64,000 bases of DNA. Origin: Isoetes taiwanensis (taxonomy: Eukaryota; Streptophyta; Lycopodiopsida; Isoetales; Isoetaceae). Positions 11,295-22,660 of the stretch are shown here, one piece after another. The notes under the pieces were generated by a model. It had not been told where the DNA came from, searched no databases, and worked only from the letters and a program-made list of their open reading frames with translations. Both the position numbers and the translations under genes were made by a program. How positions within the stretch are numbered: the stretch's first letter is position 1; each line of letters begins with the position of its first letter. The DNA is taken from NCBI GenBank assembly GCA_021234155.1, contig JAJEKV010000080.1, forward strand, positions 1,598,182 through 1,662,181, in the 5' to 3' direction.

Positions 11295-12385
11295 GTTTTT
11301 GAAGATTTTAGTTTTTTTTTTTTTGAAGAACGTGTTTTACTTCATATTATACACTCAAAATATTACAAAGTACTTCCAGAAGTAAGAAATATCCCTGAAG
11401 CATCAATCACTTTTAGATGATCACTCCATATTGGAAATTTAATACGATCAGGCCAATTGGAGATCTGAAAGCAATTATACAACTTCTTACGAATTTCTTG
11501 AAGTACCACCTGAGAAGAAATATGCTTATCATTAAAGGCCTTTCTTCGCCTTCGCTTCCATACACTCCATATTAGCCAAGACTTTGCCATGTGAAATGCA
11601 ATCCTTTTAGAAGCAGTCCACTGATTTGGATAAATACCCAAAAGAAAGTGCTGACTATCCAAAGATACTCCAAAAAGAGAATGCAGCCAGGACCTAAGAC
11701 TACTCAGCTCTTCACACAAATATAAACAATGCTCCAATGTTTCAATGCACCGCTCGCACATTGGGCAAAGTGGGCTTACTCCCGGCTTAAAGCGATGAAC
11801 CATCTCATTAACTCTCAAAGAGCGATGAATCACCTGCCAAAGTAAAACATTTACCTTTGGAGGATTATATTTAGACCAAACAAGGTTCCAGATGGATTGC
11901 CATTGAGAAGGTGATAAAGTACTTGAGGATGTAAGCAATCTGTAGCATGAACTTACTAGCTTCTTGCCTTCTTTAACACCTTGAACAAAGTTCCAGCATC
12001 TCTGGTCACCAACCTTCTTAATTAAAGGAAGAGCACTTGCTACATAAGCCCATATACTGATATCTTTATCCAACAACCCATATTTCTCCTGAAACCATTG
12101 CCAAGGAGCAATGTCAATACCAAAATACCACTGTTCAATAGAAATAATACCTGCTCTCCTCCACCTTGCTTGGGAATGCGCATGCATAAATTCTACAACT
12201 GGGTGTAGTTGTCCATGAGTATACAAAGGCACCCACAAAAAGGGGGAAGATGCCTGAAGACAAGCTTCTCAATCAAATGTAATCGCCTGCTGGACTACCT
12301 TCCAGGCCCGAAGCAAGCCTTTCAGTACTGGAGAGGCATGTGAATAAGCTTTCAATGGATTTTAGTTTTTGAAGATTTTAGTTTT
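11295..12385 (-). mobile_element. 5'-truncated L1-type LINE with 21-bp target-site duplication
   Basis: A direct repeat of 21 bp (core GAAGATTTTAG) flanks the insertion at 11295-11315 and 12365-12385. On the minus strand the element begins near 12364, runs through the C-terminal ORF2 coding region and ends in a poly-A visible as a T tract at about 11311-11324. 5' truncation, a poly-A tail and a long perfect TSD are the hallmarks of target-primed reverse transcription. The perfect TSD and open coding region suggest a fairly recent insertion. Confidence 0.88.
11363..12238 (-). CDS. LINE ORF2 C-terminal fragment with zf-RVT domain
   Basis: An uninterrupted 291-codon frame. It covers the connection region (SIWAYVASALPLIKK, WNFVQGVKEGKKL) and then the zinc-finger-type domain: W..IWN, PPKVNVLLWQVIHR.LRVN, CPMCERC, ETLEHCLYLC. 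A basic WKRRRRKAF patch follows. The RT catalytic core is absent because the insertion is 5'-truncated, so it cannot encode an active transposase. It is related to the fragment at 44.1-44.9 kb (same LLWQVIHR/ETLEHCL motifs). The nominal start codon is just the first Met in the fragment. Confidence 0.75.
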   Translation of the reverse strand: MWVPLYTHGQLHPVVEFMHAHSQARWRRAGIISIEQWYFGIDIAPWQWFQEKYGLLDKDISIWAYVASALPLIKKVGDQRCWNFVQGVKEGKKLVSSCYRLLTSSSTLSPSQWQSIWNLVWSKYNPPKVNVLLWQVIHRSLRVNEMVHRFKPGVSPLCPMCERCIETLEHCLYLCEELSSLRSWLHSLFGVSLDSQHFLLGIYPNQWTASKRIAFHMAKSWLIWSVWKRRRRKAFNDKHISSQVVLQEIRKKLYNCFQISNWPDRIKFPIWSDHLKVIDASGIFLTSGSTL

Positions 12386-13025
12386 GCCCTACAATTCCAT
12401 TTATTGCAGACAAATCTGTGGATTACTTAGCTAGATTATGGAGGTTCGAAGTTCCAAGATTGTGTACCATAGTTTTTGCATATTACCTACCCCAATGTAA
12501 TCAAATCCTTCTATTTGTATCACAATAAAGGACATTGTATTATTTTCTTGTGGATCCTTGAAAATTTATTGCTTTATGTCATGTTTGGATATTAATACTT
12601 AGAGCTTTAAAATCTACAATTGATAATAAATCATGTGCACAATTATGGGGTAAACGTGTCATGTATTATCCCTTTTTAGACAACCATTGGCAACTACAAA
12701 AGTTAGAATTTTTCAAGGTTAAACACAGAGTTCAATTTTTGCATGTCTAAAAATGATGCTTTCGACATAATACAAGATTTCTTTTGCTGCGAGCTGGACA
12801 ACAGAAATGTTCGGCGGCTTTGACGGCCGCGACAAATTTCTTTTACTATAAGATTATAGGCCTAATGGGTACTGGGTAGATAAGAATGCAGTTTTTTTAC
12901 GCAACCTAATAAGTGTCACAGAGATATGTTTCAGTCAAGGCTTAGATTTTTTCTAACTAGCTAATTGTCGTCCTCTCTGCCGTGGCGGCACCGTTCAACG
13001 GCGGATCTCCACTCCATAGCCAGTC
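12386..13025 (+). promoter_or_regulatory. upstream region and 5' leader of the F-box gene
   Basis: An AT-rich stretch gives way at about 12965 to a GC-richer leader running into the ATG at 13026. I cannot fix a TATA box or transcription start. No competing gene is visible. Confidence 0.4.
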
Positions 13026-14117
13026 ATGGATCAAGATTTTCATTACAATGAAGAATTCTGTTTTCAGGAACTCCTTCTAAGCCTTCCAGAAGAAATTCAG
13101 GACAAAATTTTGGCCCATTTGCCGTTGCCTGGAATTTTTCGTCTCAGACACCTCTGCCGTCGATGGAATTCCTTGATCTATTGCCCTAGATTTCTTAAGC
13201 TTTCTTCTCAGCTTCCCAGATCTCAACCATGGCTACTTCTTCCCAAGTTTCCTTCTTACCTTGGTTGCTTACTGTATAATCCGGATTCAGGAAAATGGCA
13301 TCAATTTTCTCTAGTATATCTCCCACTAAATCTTCATGTCGACTCTTCTCGAGCAGGAGTCCTTGTGATGAAGCCTCGGGAGTGTTCAAGCTTGGATATA
13401 TTTGTTTGCAATCCGTTGTCAAAACGGTACGGTCAAATACCTTGCCCTGATTTCATCAAAGGTACTAGTGTGCTAGTTGAAAAGCCAAACAGGAACTTTC
13501 AAGTTGTGGTTCTGTCAGAAATACTAGTTCCTGATGGAGCTATTGTAATTTCCAGAGTTTATGATTCTGTAAATGGGTGTTGGAGGGATGGTTCTAGTCA
13601 TTTGCCTCTCAGAGTTTCATTAGGTAGACCCGTCAAGAATGTTGTAATCTGTGGAGGTCGCTTGTATGTTGTGTCTCAGAACTTGCTAACAAGTTCAGAT
13701 GCATTATGGACTTATTCTATACAAGATGATGAATGGGAAGAGTTAAGCCTGCCACATGAAGGCATGGGAAGTTCATATTGGATTGTGGAACTCTATGGCT
13801 GCATTTTCCTAGTGCAGTTGGAATTTACTGAGTCGTTGCAGATATGGATGTTGGATCAGACATCTGGTAAGTGGATGTTTACAGGGCATTTGCCCCAAGA
13901 ACATTTGAAGGAACTTATAGGGTCTCAAAAGTCCTCTTTGGATGCCTGCGTTGGTCTTGGCAATCTGCTTATATTATGTCGGTTGCCCAAGATTCTTGCT
14001 TTTAATCTGCTTGAGAAGTCCTGGACTTGGTTACCACATCATCCTGATTTTGAGGAGAAGTCTTATTTTGCACGAACAGTGCTCAACTTTGCCCCCAGGC
14101 TTAGCACCATTATCTGA
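13026..14117 (+). CDS. F-box/beta-propeller (kelch-type) protein
   Basis: Single-exon frame of 363 codons. Residues about 14-58 form an F-box: LPEEIQDKILAHLPLPGIF, then RLRHLCRRWNSLI, ending CPRFL. The remaining ~300 residues have the spacing of a plant F-box-associated kelch/galactose-oxidase-like propeller: WLLLPKFP, LYNPDSGKWHQF, VCNPLSKRYGQIP, VYDSVNGCWRDG, LWTYSIQDDEWEEL, WMLDQTSGKWMF, FNLLEKSWTWLP. By family knowledge it would join SKP1 through the F-box in an SCF ubiquitin ligase, with the propeller binding substrate; the substrate is unknown. It resembles the UFO/At5g15710 type of F-box proteins in layout but is a little shorter. The ATG sits in a good context after a GC-rich leader. 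It has no frame damage and its codon use is unlike the neighbouring TEs, so this is the most credible host gene here. Confidence 0.88.
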   Translation: MDQDFHYNEEFCFQELLLSLPEEIQDKILAHLPLPGIFRLRHLCRRWNSLIYCPRFLKLSSQLPRSQPWLLLPKFPSYLGCLLYNPDSGKWHQFSLVYLPLNLHVDSSRAGVLVMKPRECSSLDIFVCNPLSKRYGQIPCPDFIKGTSVLVEKPNRNFQVVVLSEILVPDGAIVISRVYDSVNGCWRDGSSHLPLRVSLGRPVKNVVICGGRLYVVSQNLLTSSDALWTYSIQDDEWEELSLPHEGMGSSYWIVELYGCIFLVQLEFTESLQIWMLDQTSGKWMFTGHLPQEHLKELIGSQKSSLDACVGLGNLLILCRLPKILAFNLLEKSWTWLPHHPDFEEKSYFARTVLNFAPRLSTII

Positions 14118-14266
14118 TATTCAAAGGCCGAACAATACTATTGCGGTAGAAACAGTAACTAGTTCTATTTTATCTGGTTTGAGATATTTTAAATGGTTAT
14201 CAAGCAGGGGATCTGTGCACTGGATCTGATGTGCACTTTTTGTTTCTCACCATATGAATCAGGTTG

Positions 14267-14450
14267 GTGTTGGCATATGTCAGCTGCCCAAGATCCGTGG
14301 TTTAATATGCTTGAAAAATGTGATGTATTTTTCAAGTGAAGTGCTCAACTTTGTCACCAGACTTTGATTACAAAATGCTATTGCGGCAAAAAATAATTTT
14401 ATTTGTTATGGGATTAAGCAGGGAATCGGATGCATTTTTTGGTTTTCCAG
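14267..14450 (+). repeat. degraded duplicate of the F-box gene 3' end
   Basis: 14275-14450 is a diverged copy of about 13970-14222: GCCCAAGAT..., AGTGCTCAACTTTG, CTATTGCGG and AAGCAGGG blocks recur in the same order. It includes the last codons and 3' flank of the F-box gene but has no open frame. Confidence 0.75.
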
Positions 14451-16955
14451 TGTAGGAAACAGTGCTTAGATACCTGCAGAAACTCAATGGGGATATTTTG
14501 TACAGTTGCAGCATATAGCTTTGTAATATTAATTTTGTATAATATTCATATTCTCATTTTCTTAGATCCAGTTCAAAGTAGGGAATGAGTAGCGATCAGT
14601 TCATTTCTCTTGAGAACAGGCTCCTAATTAACAAATTTGTTTTCGTAGTGTTGGATTCAATATCAAAGTCAATGCCTAGTTCTCTCTGTTCTATTTTTTA
14701 GCTTTCCATCACGAAATTTCAATGGTTCTCAAGCGGCATTTAGGATGCAAAACTTTTGGCTTCCATTGCCAGGTTTGAAACTGCCTTATATTGAAGGTCA
14801 TTTCTACATTCATACATGACAACAACAGATTACTCTACTTTCTTACAAGACAACAGACTATGAGGCGCAACATTGTGCTTTTGGACTTGCAAAGCTCTTG
14901 AAATTAAGTAAGATTTGCATTGTGTTTTTGGACTCATTGTGTCTCTGTGCAGGTGCAGATTGGATAATGATTTGAAATCGGCATAAGAGTAAACCATAAT
15001 CTAACAAATCAAAACACTTCACCACTCAAGGGCACTTGGAGGCAATCCTTGGATCTGACGATCCAGATTGTGGTTTCTGGAGTTTTGGTTTGTTTGGAAG
15101 AAATTAAGGAAAAAAAAAACTTTTGTTCTTGGGGTTAACGTTTGTGAGGTTTACATGAATCTGATCTTACATTTCTTGTTAAGCGTCAAAAATCTGCTTG
15201 CTAATTGGCTATTCTTGCTTCAGGTTTCTCATGACAGTGGGCTTGGAATGCCTTTTAGGTTGTTTTTGGAAGGGAGACTGCAGCCAAGAACCAATCTAGG
15301 AGGATGGAAGGGTGACTGCAGCCAAGAACCAACCTGGGAAGCTTGACAGCCTACGACCCTGAAATGCTTTGTCAGGTTCTCATTTTCTACCATTTGGGTT
15401 GTGGGGGGAGGAGGCGAAACAGGAAGCTATTCGAATTGAAATAGTACAAAAGCTAAGTGATTCTCTATCTCTAATTTCTTGCAAATTAAGAGTTCATAGT
15501 TGGGTCACAGTTCAACACATGGTTTAGGGCTTTATTTTGAATCACTAGCCCGATTTTTTTCTTTTCGGATTTAGCCATCATTTTGTTGGAGCTATCGTGA
15601 GGGGTACATTCAGCAGCCACTTTTCCCTGTTCCCTGCACAAATGAAGATTTGTGGGCAACTGTTAAGGTGACCAGCTGTGAGCATTGTATATGAAGATTC
15701 ATATAGTGCGCTCAACCAGAGAGCAAAGAAGAAGGGTTGAAAAGCTAAGTTCAAATATCAAATTGATAAGCTGGCAGATATTATGTCCATACCTTCCCTA
15801 GAGATGGGAATTGCTTAAGGTTGGGATCTCAATTCTGAACTTGGCATGGACTTTGAAGAGATGAAAACTCTCGGCATGGAACTGGACACCATAATCAGTT
15901 TAAAGAAATACAAGTATGGAATGTAGTCTGGAAAATGTGTTAAAGACATACATGTCCATGCGATTAGTTGGCCAAAAGCTTGTGCTGATTGATAGTAACA
16001 TGGTTTTGTTTCTGGTCATTGACCAAATATTGAAATGAATAATACAAAGATTTCCCATCTCCTTAAGAGGAAGCAATGCTAGAATTGATCCTCCTCCATT
16101 TTGAAAATGACGTAAGTGCCACCAAGTATTTTGGAACCAAGAATGGTAAGATGTGCATGCATTTTCAGAGTTAACGCTGTTCATCAGACTTGGCTGGCTG
16201 TGACCTAAGATATATGTATCAAATGCCCTTACTTTGCTTACTTTCAAGCTTCCAAATTTTGTATGTAGCTAGTGAACAAAGCTGGGATATTGCAGGATGG
16301 TGAAGCTGTAATTCACATGCAGTAACGTTTGAATTTTCAAGGTTTCAGCAATTTTAATGGGTCAGTTATTGAAGGACACAAGGTTGACAAGGTATTTTCT
16401 TGGAAGAGCAGGATGAGTTCTGGAGGAACAATGGAGTGAAGAAGAATTTCCTCACAGTAGACTTATTGCCTGAAAGTTTTTATGGAAGTTGCTAGGTTGA
16501 TTGGATGTTGCAGTTATATTTGTTCAAGCATTGTCCAAGAAATTCTTCCCAACTTGCCAAATTGTTGCTTCAGGGAAAATCAAATAGCAAGGAAAAGTTG
16601 CGAGAAAGCAGAATAATCTTTAAATCTGTAACGTTGTGGCTGGAAAGGTACCACATTGAACCTGATTGTGCAAACCATGATCAATATCAGAATTGCATGT
16701 TTATTGATGGACGATTGTATCCTAAGTCTTGGGCCCTCAGATTGGGGCATATCCCATAAGATATGCCTCAATGCAAGATGTAGGCCCCTCCTGCAGGTGT
16801 TTGACGGGGTCAAACACTTACATGGCCTTATTTTTTAGGGTCATCCGAACCATGGGAAATCAACCAATACATTGTTGACTCCGAAGCTACATAGAACAGC
16901 ACGTGTAAGCTGCTGGCTATCTTATGAAGCCTCCATGCTTCGTCTTGCACAGGAG
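14451..16955. other. 3' flank/intergenic, no convincing gene
   Basis: Could include a long 3'UTR of the F-box gene. A short two-copy tandem repeat (GACTGCAGCCAAGAACCAA) lies at about 15277-15335. Open frames here (for example 15900-16247 minus) show no recognisable domain. Confidence 0.45.
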
Positions 16956-17009
16956 AGAAGATTGCATCACACAAAACAGGCCAGAAGATTGCATCACACA
17001 AAACAGGCC
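16956..17009. repeat. 27-bp perfect tandem duplication
   Basis: Units 16956-16982 and 16983-17009 are identical (AGAAGATTGCATCACACAAA core). Confidence 0.95.
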
Positions 17010-17080
17010 AGGGGAATCGAACCTCTTGCGCGGAGCGCAAACCATAGGCATGTCCTTCCCCTAAAAGGTCGGGGACTATT
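17009..17080 (-). repeat. tRNA-derived SINE-like head
   Basis: On the minus strand there is a tRNA-like T-arm (AGAGGTTCGATTCCCCT, with box-B GGTTCGATTCC) preceded by a perfect TGCGC/GCGCA hairpin and an approximate box A. It lacks a full cloverleaf, so it is a degenerate tRNA-derived element rather than a tRNA gene. It abuts the 27-bp tandem repeat. Confidence 0.35.
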
Positions 17081-17345
17081 CCCATGCATCACACATATGC
17101 AATCATTCAAGCCTACCACACCACAACCACAATAGAAATCATACAGACCAACAGTAATTCTAGAAAACATTTTTGCCATTCTAAAACTTTTATTTTCTTC
17201 AATGCATGCTCTACCAACTTAGATTCAACACCGCCATTCCAGAATGCACACCTGCACACAAATGTAAACAAGCCACGCAGTTAGGCAATCACAAAAAAAC
17301 ATGGAATATAAAATCAGCCCACAGCTATAGTGTAATCAGCCAGGT

Positions 17346-18290
17346 CTAATGCAATGAAATTAGCACCCACTTCATCAGTGGGAGCAACAGGTCTATAGTC
17401 TTCCTCCTCAACATCCCAAAGTTCGCATTTTCGTCTTCCGGGCTGCATCTATCATCCCAGTACCTCCTCCTCGTCTTCTTCACATGCTCTATGGGTTGTA
17501 TCCCACCCGAGATCCCATAGAGCACACAACGGACATCATTAGGAAGAGAAACCCGGGGGTTCAGAGTTAAGTGCCATGCATCCTTCACCCTGTACTCCGA
17601 AATATAGGCAGTGTTCGAAGGTAGGATCCAAGTGCTGGATAGGGTAAATTTTCCCGTTCTAAGCATTCTGGTGTAGTATACACATGACTAGCACTAAGCT
17701 GCCTATGACCATGGTATCGAACAAAGTGAAGGGCCCTGCTCAAAAGGTTTCTATTGTCCAATATAACTACATTTTTGTATATCTCCTGCCCCGTACAACA
17801 GGTAGAGGTCCTTGCCCATTTCAATCTGGCGCTCAGAAATGTTATGCATGTGCACCCGATAGTGCACCTTCCCCACCCCACCATCCCTTCGAAACAGTGG
17901 ACCCTTGTGTTTTTCAAGGCTTTGCACACAAGAATGACACCAGCAAGCTTCTGCACAGACCACCCAAACCATCTCTTCAAAGAAGCATTCACAGCGGCAG
18001 GGGGGTTTTAGTTTCAATCTGGAAACGGCCTAATAGTGCAGGTGGTCCAGCTCACTGCCCCTCTCGGAGGCCATAACCCCAGCCACCATCTCATTCTCTA
18101 GAAACCACGCTAGCTTCACAAACCACGCCTCTGGAGCATCAGCTCCAGATTGGCCCAGGGTTACACTGACATCAAGTAAGTTGACCCCATCAATATCCAC
18201 AGCGAGAGTCTTGCTGCAAGCCCAATCAATCAAAATCCTAAAACCCTCATTCCTAAAATATTCTCCTACGACTGCGTCCTCCGCACCACT
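17346..18290 (-). pseudogene. unrecognised gene remnant
   Basis: Several protein-like blocks occur in order on the minus strand but in different frames: a 67-codon block ending at 18030 (AVDIDGVNLLDVSVTLG, FVKLAWFLENEMVAG), a block near 18017-17751 (GKVHYRVHMHNISERQIEMG), and a block at 17666-17346 (VKDAWHLTLNPRVSLP). Stops and frame changes separate them. I do not recognise the family. It may be a decayed gene, or exons with introns that I could not resolve. Confidence 0.35.
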
Positions 18291-19386
18291 GCAAACATTA
18301 TGTTATAAAGCTACTCCAACCTTCTATTGCAAACGTTATTAGCATCTTTGAGAATTGAAATGGCTTCATAGTTCTACTTATGAAGAGGAAATTTTCAAGA
18401 CTCAATGGGACCTTGGTAGTGACACATTGTATGCATGTGCATACAATGTGCTTTATAGTATGCACGTGTGCATGGCGGTAGACAAATATAATCCAATTTG
18501 CAGTTAGATGTGTAGTGAGGAGATCAAAGTCCTTTTATTTTTTACATAATTTCACGACATATATAAAGCAGTCTCATTTTCTGTTTGAGGCTAATATTTT
18601 CGTACCAAAAGAAAACCTGAAGCACAACACGTGTACTTAGAAAAATAACTAAAAATTAAAAAAGAGTGACATCATGAACCGAATTCTAGCGGATCAACTA
18701 TATTTATGGCGGATCCCCTATTCTTTCGTGCTGGATGCGGTTATGAGGAGGCGCTGCTGCATAGCATATAGTATTATACTACTTCAATCAGTTAGATGGG
18801 TTTTGTTTTTTTTTTTTTCGAAAAAACTTTGTTGGATTTGCAGCTCCGTAGTCCTGAGATGGTATTATTTAATTCATCGAATTGGACAAAAACCTGTTAA
18901 GTTTTAGAACTTGTCGACCTGTTGCCTTTTCTTCTGGCATACCATGGTATCTTGCTTTTTGTTTCTTCTTTTGCTTTCATCTCTTCATCGATCTGTTTAA
19001 AATGCAAGGGATTCGTTGAATGTCATCTGGAACTAAGGAGCAAAAGGCCCATCTCTGTAAGAATAAACTAATAGCTTGAAGCAAGCCCGAAAAAAAGATT
19101 TGCATGGCGAGTCTTCTCTGGAAAATCTCTGTTGCTATTTGTGGCCACAATGATGTTTCAGTGGTGTGGTGTTTCAGTTGAGATACCTCCAGCATGGTGG
19201 CACTTTGTCTCCTAGATCTAAATCCCTTTCTAAATTCCATTTTTGGAATTGATGCGATCGAACATCTTTGCCGAATAAATGCCATCGAAGTCATCCTTAA
19301 ACAAAGATTAGTTGCAGTTTTTTCTAGAACATAGCTTTTCCATACTTTGCAGAGTAAATATACCGACCAATAAATATCAGAATAAT
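18291..19386. other. AT-rich spacer
   Basis: No gene seen. T-tract at about 18808-18819; otherwise unremarkable. Confidence 0.5.
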
Positions 19387-19394
19387 GTAATTAG

Positions 19395-19620
19395 CACTGT
19401 TGGGCAAATTCCGGGGTAGAGACGGGTAGAGAAGGGTTGTTCCGGTTGAAACTAAGAATTTCCGGTTGAGTTAGCGCATTGCAGGAAAAATTCCGGTGGA
19501 TTTTTATGCATATTTGTATAAGAGTGATACAAATTTCCGATTGGGAATTGAAAATATCCGGCTATTTGATGAAAGAGTAGGAAAATTTCCGATTGGATTT
19601 AAAAACTTTGCCCAACACTG
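19395..19620. mobile_element. hAT-type MITE, 226 bp, with 8-bp TSD
   Basis: Terminal inverted repeats CACTGTTGGGCAAA (19395) and CAGTGTTGGGCAAA (reverse complement, ending 19620) differ at one base and match the CAGTGTTGGGC style of hAT ends. The flanks carry a perfect 8-bp direct repeat GTAATTAG at 19387-19394 and 19621-19628, the hAT target-site length. The interior has no ORF but contains five spaced variants of a TTTCCGGTTGA motif. Confidence 0.92.
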
Positions 19621-19943
19621 GTAATTAGTGGAGACACTATACAAGAAAGACGTGAGGAAGTATGTATCAGAGACAGGAATAAAGATGGGACATTAACCTG
19701 CTTGAAATCAACCAAGTAAGTATTCATCCTATATTCTAGGCTCATTACATGTAGCAGTTATTTGGCATTCACACGAAGTCCATGCAGTTGCAATTCTACC
19801 TCAGGTTTAGAGAGGAGAATTATGGTACCAAAATTACATTGTAGACTTTTGAGATGTTGAAACTGAGTTTTGTATGGAGGATGTGCGAAAGGCATACATG
19901 CTATTTAATCTGCCACTTGAAGTTTGAATATAACATATAGGGG

Positions 19944-21190
19944 TTGAACATCATGGGGAAATCAGGTAGAGTTCATGACAATTACAACTACGACTGTGAC
20001 ATTTGTGACCCTGGCCAACAACAATATACAATTAAGGAGCATATAATCAAGTGCATCAGTGATTTATGGAGACAAGTGGTTTGTAGTAAAGTGATGATGA
20101 GGAGTGGTTTGATCATAACTGCTTGATGTTGGCGTGTAAAAAATGTGGGTTGGATAGAATTAAAAAATATCCATAGGAAATGGATGGCATGGGTTCACTA
20201 ATAGTTATTTGAAAGACATCTGAAAAGCAACTTGTGGATCAAGACAGAGAATTCTGGGATCCAAGAAAGGCTTTGAGGTACAGACTTGCTTTAAGATTAG
20301 GAGAGAAACAGAGAAGTCACAGAGAGTTTCAAGAGGACGTGAAGAACGTAATATCAGATTTTGTTCTACACAATTACACTGCACATTGGCAGGCTAATCA
20401 ATTTAAGCAGTGTGTCATCATTTCCAGAAGATAATGTTATTAACTTTGCAGAAAATTATAGCATCAAGATCCAGAATGAGCCTCAATCAAATGCATGGCA
20501 CATAGACCAAGTTTCTATACTTGCTCACATAACATATAGACATGATAAGAGTGTTGATATTCATGTTCCTGTGCAATTACAAGAAGACTAAAGAAGACAA
20601 AAAAGAACACAAGATTAGAGCAGATCAGAAATAGACTAAAAAATATTAGGAAGATAATAAAAGAGACTCATTTTTAAATTTCTGATGATAAAATGCATGA
20701 CTCATCATTTGGTTAGCACTGCCTACAAAAGCATGCTGCATGGCTTAAGGAATAAGGAATAGAGTGTGAGAAGCATTGGGTATGAAGTGATGGCATCACA
20801 ATTCAAGTCAGCAAAACCTTTTTTTTTCCTTAGGCTAAGGTATTGCACAATGAATGACAAGGAAGTAGTGTGAAACTACTTTGCCAGTGCTCATGGTAAA
20901 GGTCAATATGATGATGTAGGTGCTGTTATCAAAAGGCTTCTAGTAAAGAATAGCTCAAACTAATGGTGTAAAACTGAGGCATGCTAAAGATATTATAAAA
21001 AATTTGTCTACGTGTTTCAACAATCTACCAGTTGATGGAGCATATGAGATCAAAGGGTTTTTTCTAGGAAATTGAACCTGATGTTGTGGCAAGCATGAAG
21101 GAATATGAAATTGAGACATTTAAGGGCATAAAGAAGATTCATTGTATCAGACCTGTCAGCAAGAGCAAACTAAACAAGCTTGAGTTAAAA
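19944..21190 (+). pseudogene. decayed TE-associated 'FxENY' protein
   Basis: Ordered blocks in shifting frames resemble a large family of hypothetical, probably transposon-derived proteins known from animals and plants: a cysteine-rich start (CDICDPG near 19990), a DDEEWFDHNCLMLACKKCG block, VISDFVLHNYTAHWQANQF (20340-20405), NVINFAENYSIKIQNE (20430-20480), HIDQVSILAHITYRH (20500-20545), then YFASAHGKGQYDDVGAVIKR (20877-20935) and a late EIETFKGIKKIH block. Stops and frameshifts separate them. The order of blocks, more than any one motif, supports the call, which is from memory of the family. No ends or TSD were found. Confidence 0.5.
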
Positions 21191-21199
21191 TTTAGCTTA

Positions 21200-21450
21200 A
21201 ATAAAGCTGAAAGTTGAGGTAAAATACAGCTTTAAATGGTGCAGCGACCCCATTCAAGCCAAAAATACCATCAAAATGGTGCATAAGCTCCATTTAGCTT
21301 AAATGGGGCCAAAATTCAACGGAGTCACTTCTTTCCATTAAGGTAAATGGAGCATGTGCGTCATCTAAATAGTTCCCTAGCTCCATTTACCTTGAAATGG
21401 GGCCGTTGTGCCATTTGAACTCTATTGAAACTAAACTTTTATCTGTTAGG
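21200..21450. repeat. palindromic repeat cluster (CCATTTA..TAAATGG)
   Basis: Near-copies of an AGCTCCATTTA(G/C)CTT.AAATGGGGCC block occur at about 21287 and 21385, each nearly self-complementary. An inverted partner (TAAGGTAAATGGAGC) lies at about 21338. The region could fold into stacked hairpins; possibly a MITE, but ends are not clear. Confidence 0.55.
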
Positions 21451-22029
21451 CTTTATAACTCCAATAGAGATACCTGACCATTCCATTTAGCTTCAAATAT
21501 GACCGACACTCTATTATATGACATCATCTATTTGGCATAATAGATCCATACTAAATGGAACAACTATGCCATTTAGAAGATTTGATGACATGAACCCAGA
21601 CCTTTTATAACCATGAAAGACGCCTTTCTATTATGTGAATAAACAAATTGTGCATGATATACCATTGAGAAGATACACCATCCATAGTATCCTTGTGGTC
21701 CAGAAAGTCTGGTTGTGTATAACCCATAATATATTTCCATCCTCTTCGACTTGTTGCAGATGTTGGAATAAATGTCATTGCAAAGGCTATAATGGCATAT
21801 GGTAAGCAAGTGATATTTATGTATATGTATTTTAAATATTAAAGATAGATAGATGTATAAAATGGTATAGTCATACCATTATATGGTATATATAACCCCT
21901 TCATTGGAACCTACATAAACCTAGACGCTAATTGCACCATAATTGTGAACAGTGAACAAATCGTGGACAGTTATAATAGATTGTGCGAACGGAACAAGTC
22001 ATGAACAGTTTTAACAGGTCGTCAGCCAT
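21451..22029. other. AT-rich spacer before LINE A
   Basis: No gene seen. Some repeated GTGAACAGT/GTGGACAGT/ATGAACAGT words at about 21945-22015 may belong to the LINE 5'UTR. Confidence 0.4.
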
Positions 22030-22037
22030 AATTTGCT

Positions 22038-22660
22038 ATGAGCAAGCATTCTTCAGCAAAAAAAGGGGATTCGGAGGATGACCAGGATATGCTCCGAATC
22101 CTGACATCAGAGCTCCAGGCAGCCAGAGAAGAAATTAAATTGTTGAGAGAGGAAATGCAGGCAGTGAGAGAGGAAATGAAGAATTTGAAGCAGGGTGTTT
22201 ATGAAGTAAAGGGTATTGTGAAAGATATCTACGAGAACCAAGAGGAAAACCAAGAGAATGAAGGTTATGAAGAATGGAGTCAGGAACAAATGGTGACCAA
22301 GATTACTTCCAACATTGAAGCACAGGTGCAGAAGAAAAAATATCTGATGTGGTGGATGTCTTCTTCAAGAACACCATGCACTTATCAGATCTAGGAGTGA
22401 TACATTGTCACCGCATTGGAAAGAAGAATGAAGGCAAAATACGGCCAATCTTAATCAGATTCACAGATGTAGACGCATGAAATAGAGTTACTCAGCATAG
22501 AAGCCACTTGAAAGGTCAAAAAATCTGGTTGAATGATGATCTGACAATTGTACAGCAAAAGGAAAGGAAGCAAATGCTCAATGAGATGAAACGATTAAGG
22601 GAGGAAGGAAAAAATGCATACATTGTTGACAATAAGCTGGTGATCCGTAACAAGGCATAG
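22038..22660 (+). pseudogene. LINE A ORF1
   Basis: 22038-22394 begins with a Ser/Lys-rich leader and a clear coiled coil (heptads of AAREEIKLLREEMQAVREEM). Just before 22394 the frame shifts, and the downstream frame carries HRIGKKNEGKIRPILIRFTD, then GQKIWLNDDLTIVQQKER and a KNAYIVDNKLVIRNKA end at about 22660. This is the L1 ORF1-protein architecture: coiled-coil trimerisation followed by RNA-binding RRM and C-terminal domains. One frameshift and an in-frame stop in the middle break it. Confidence 0.7.
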
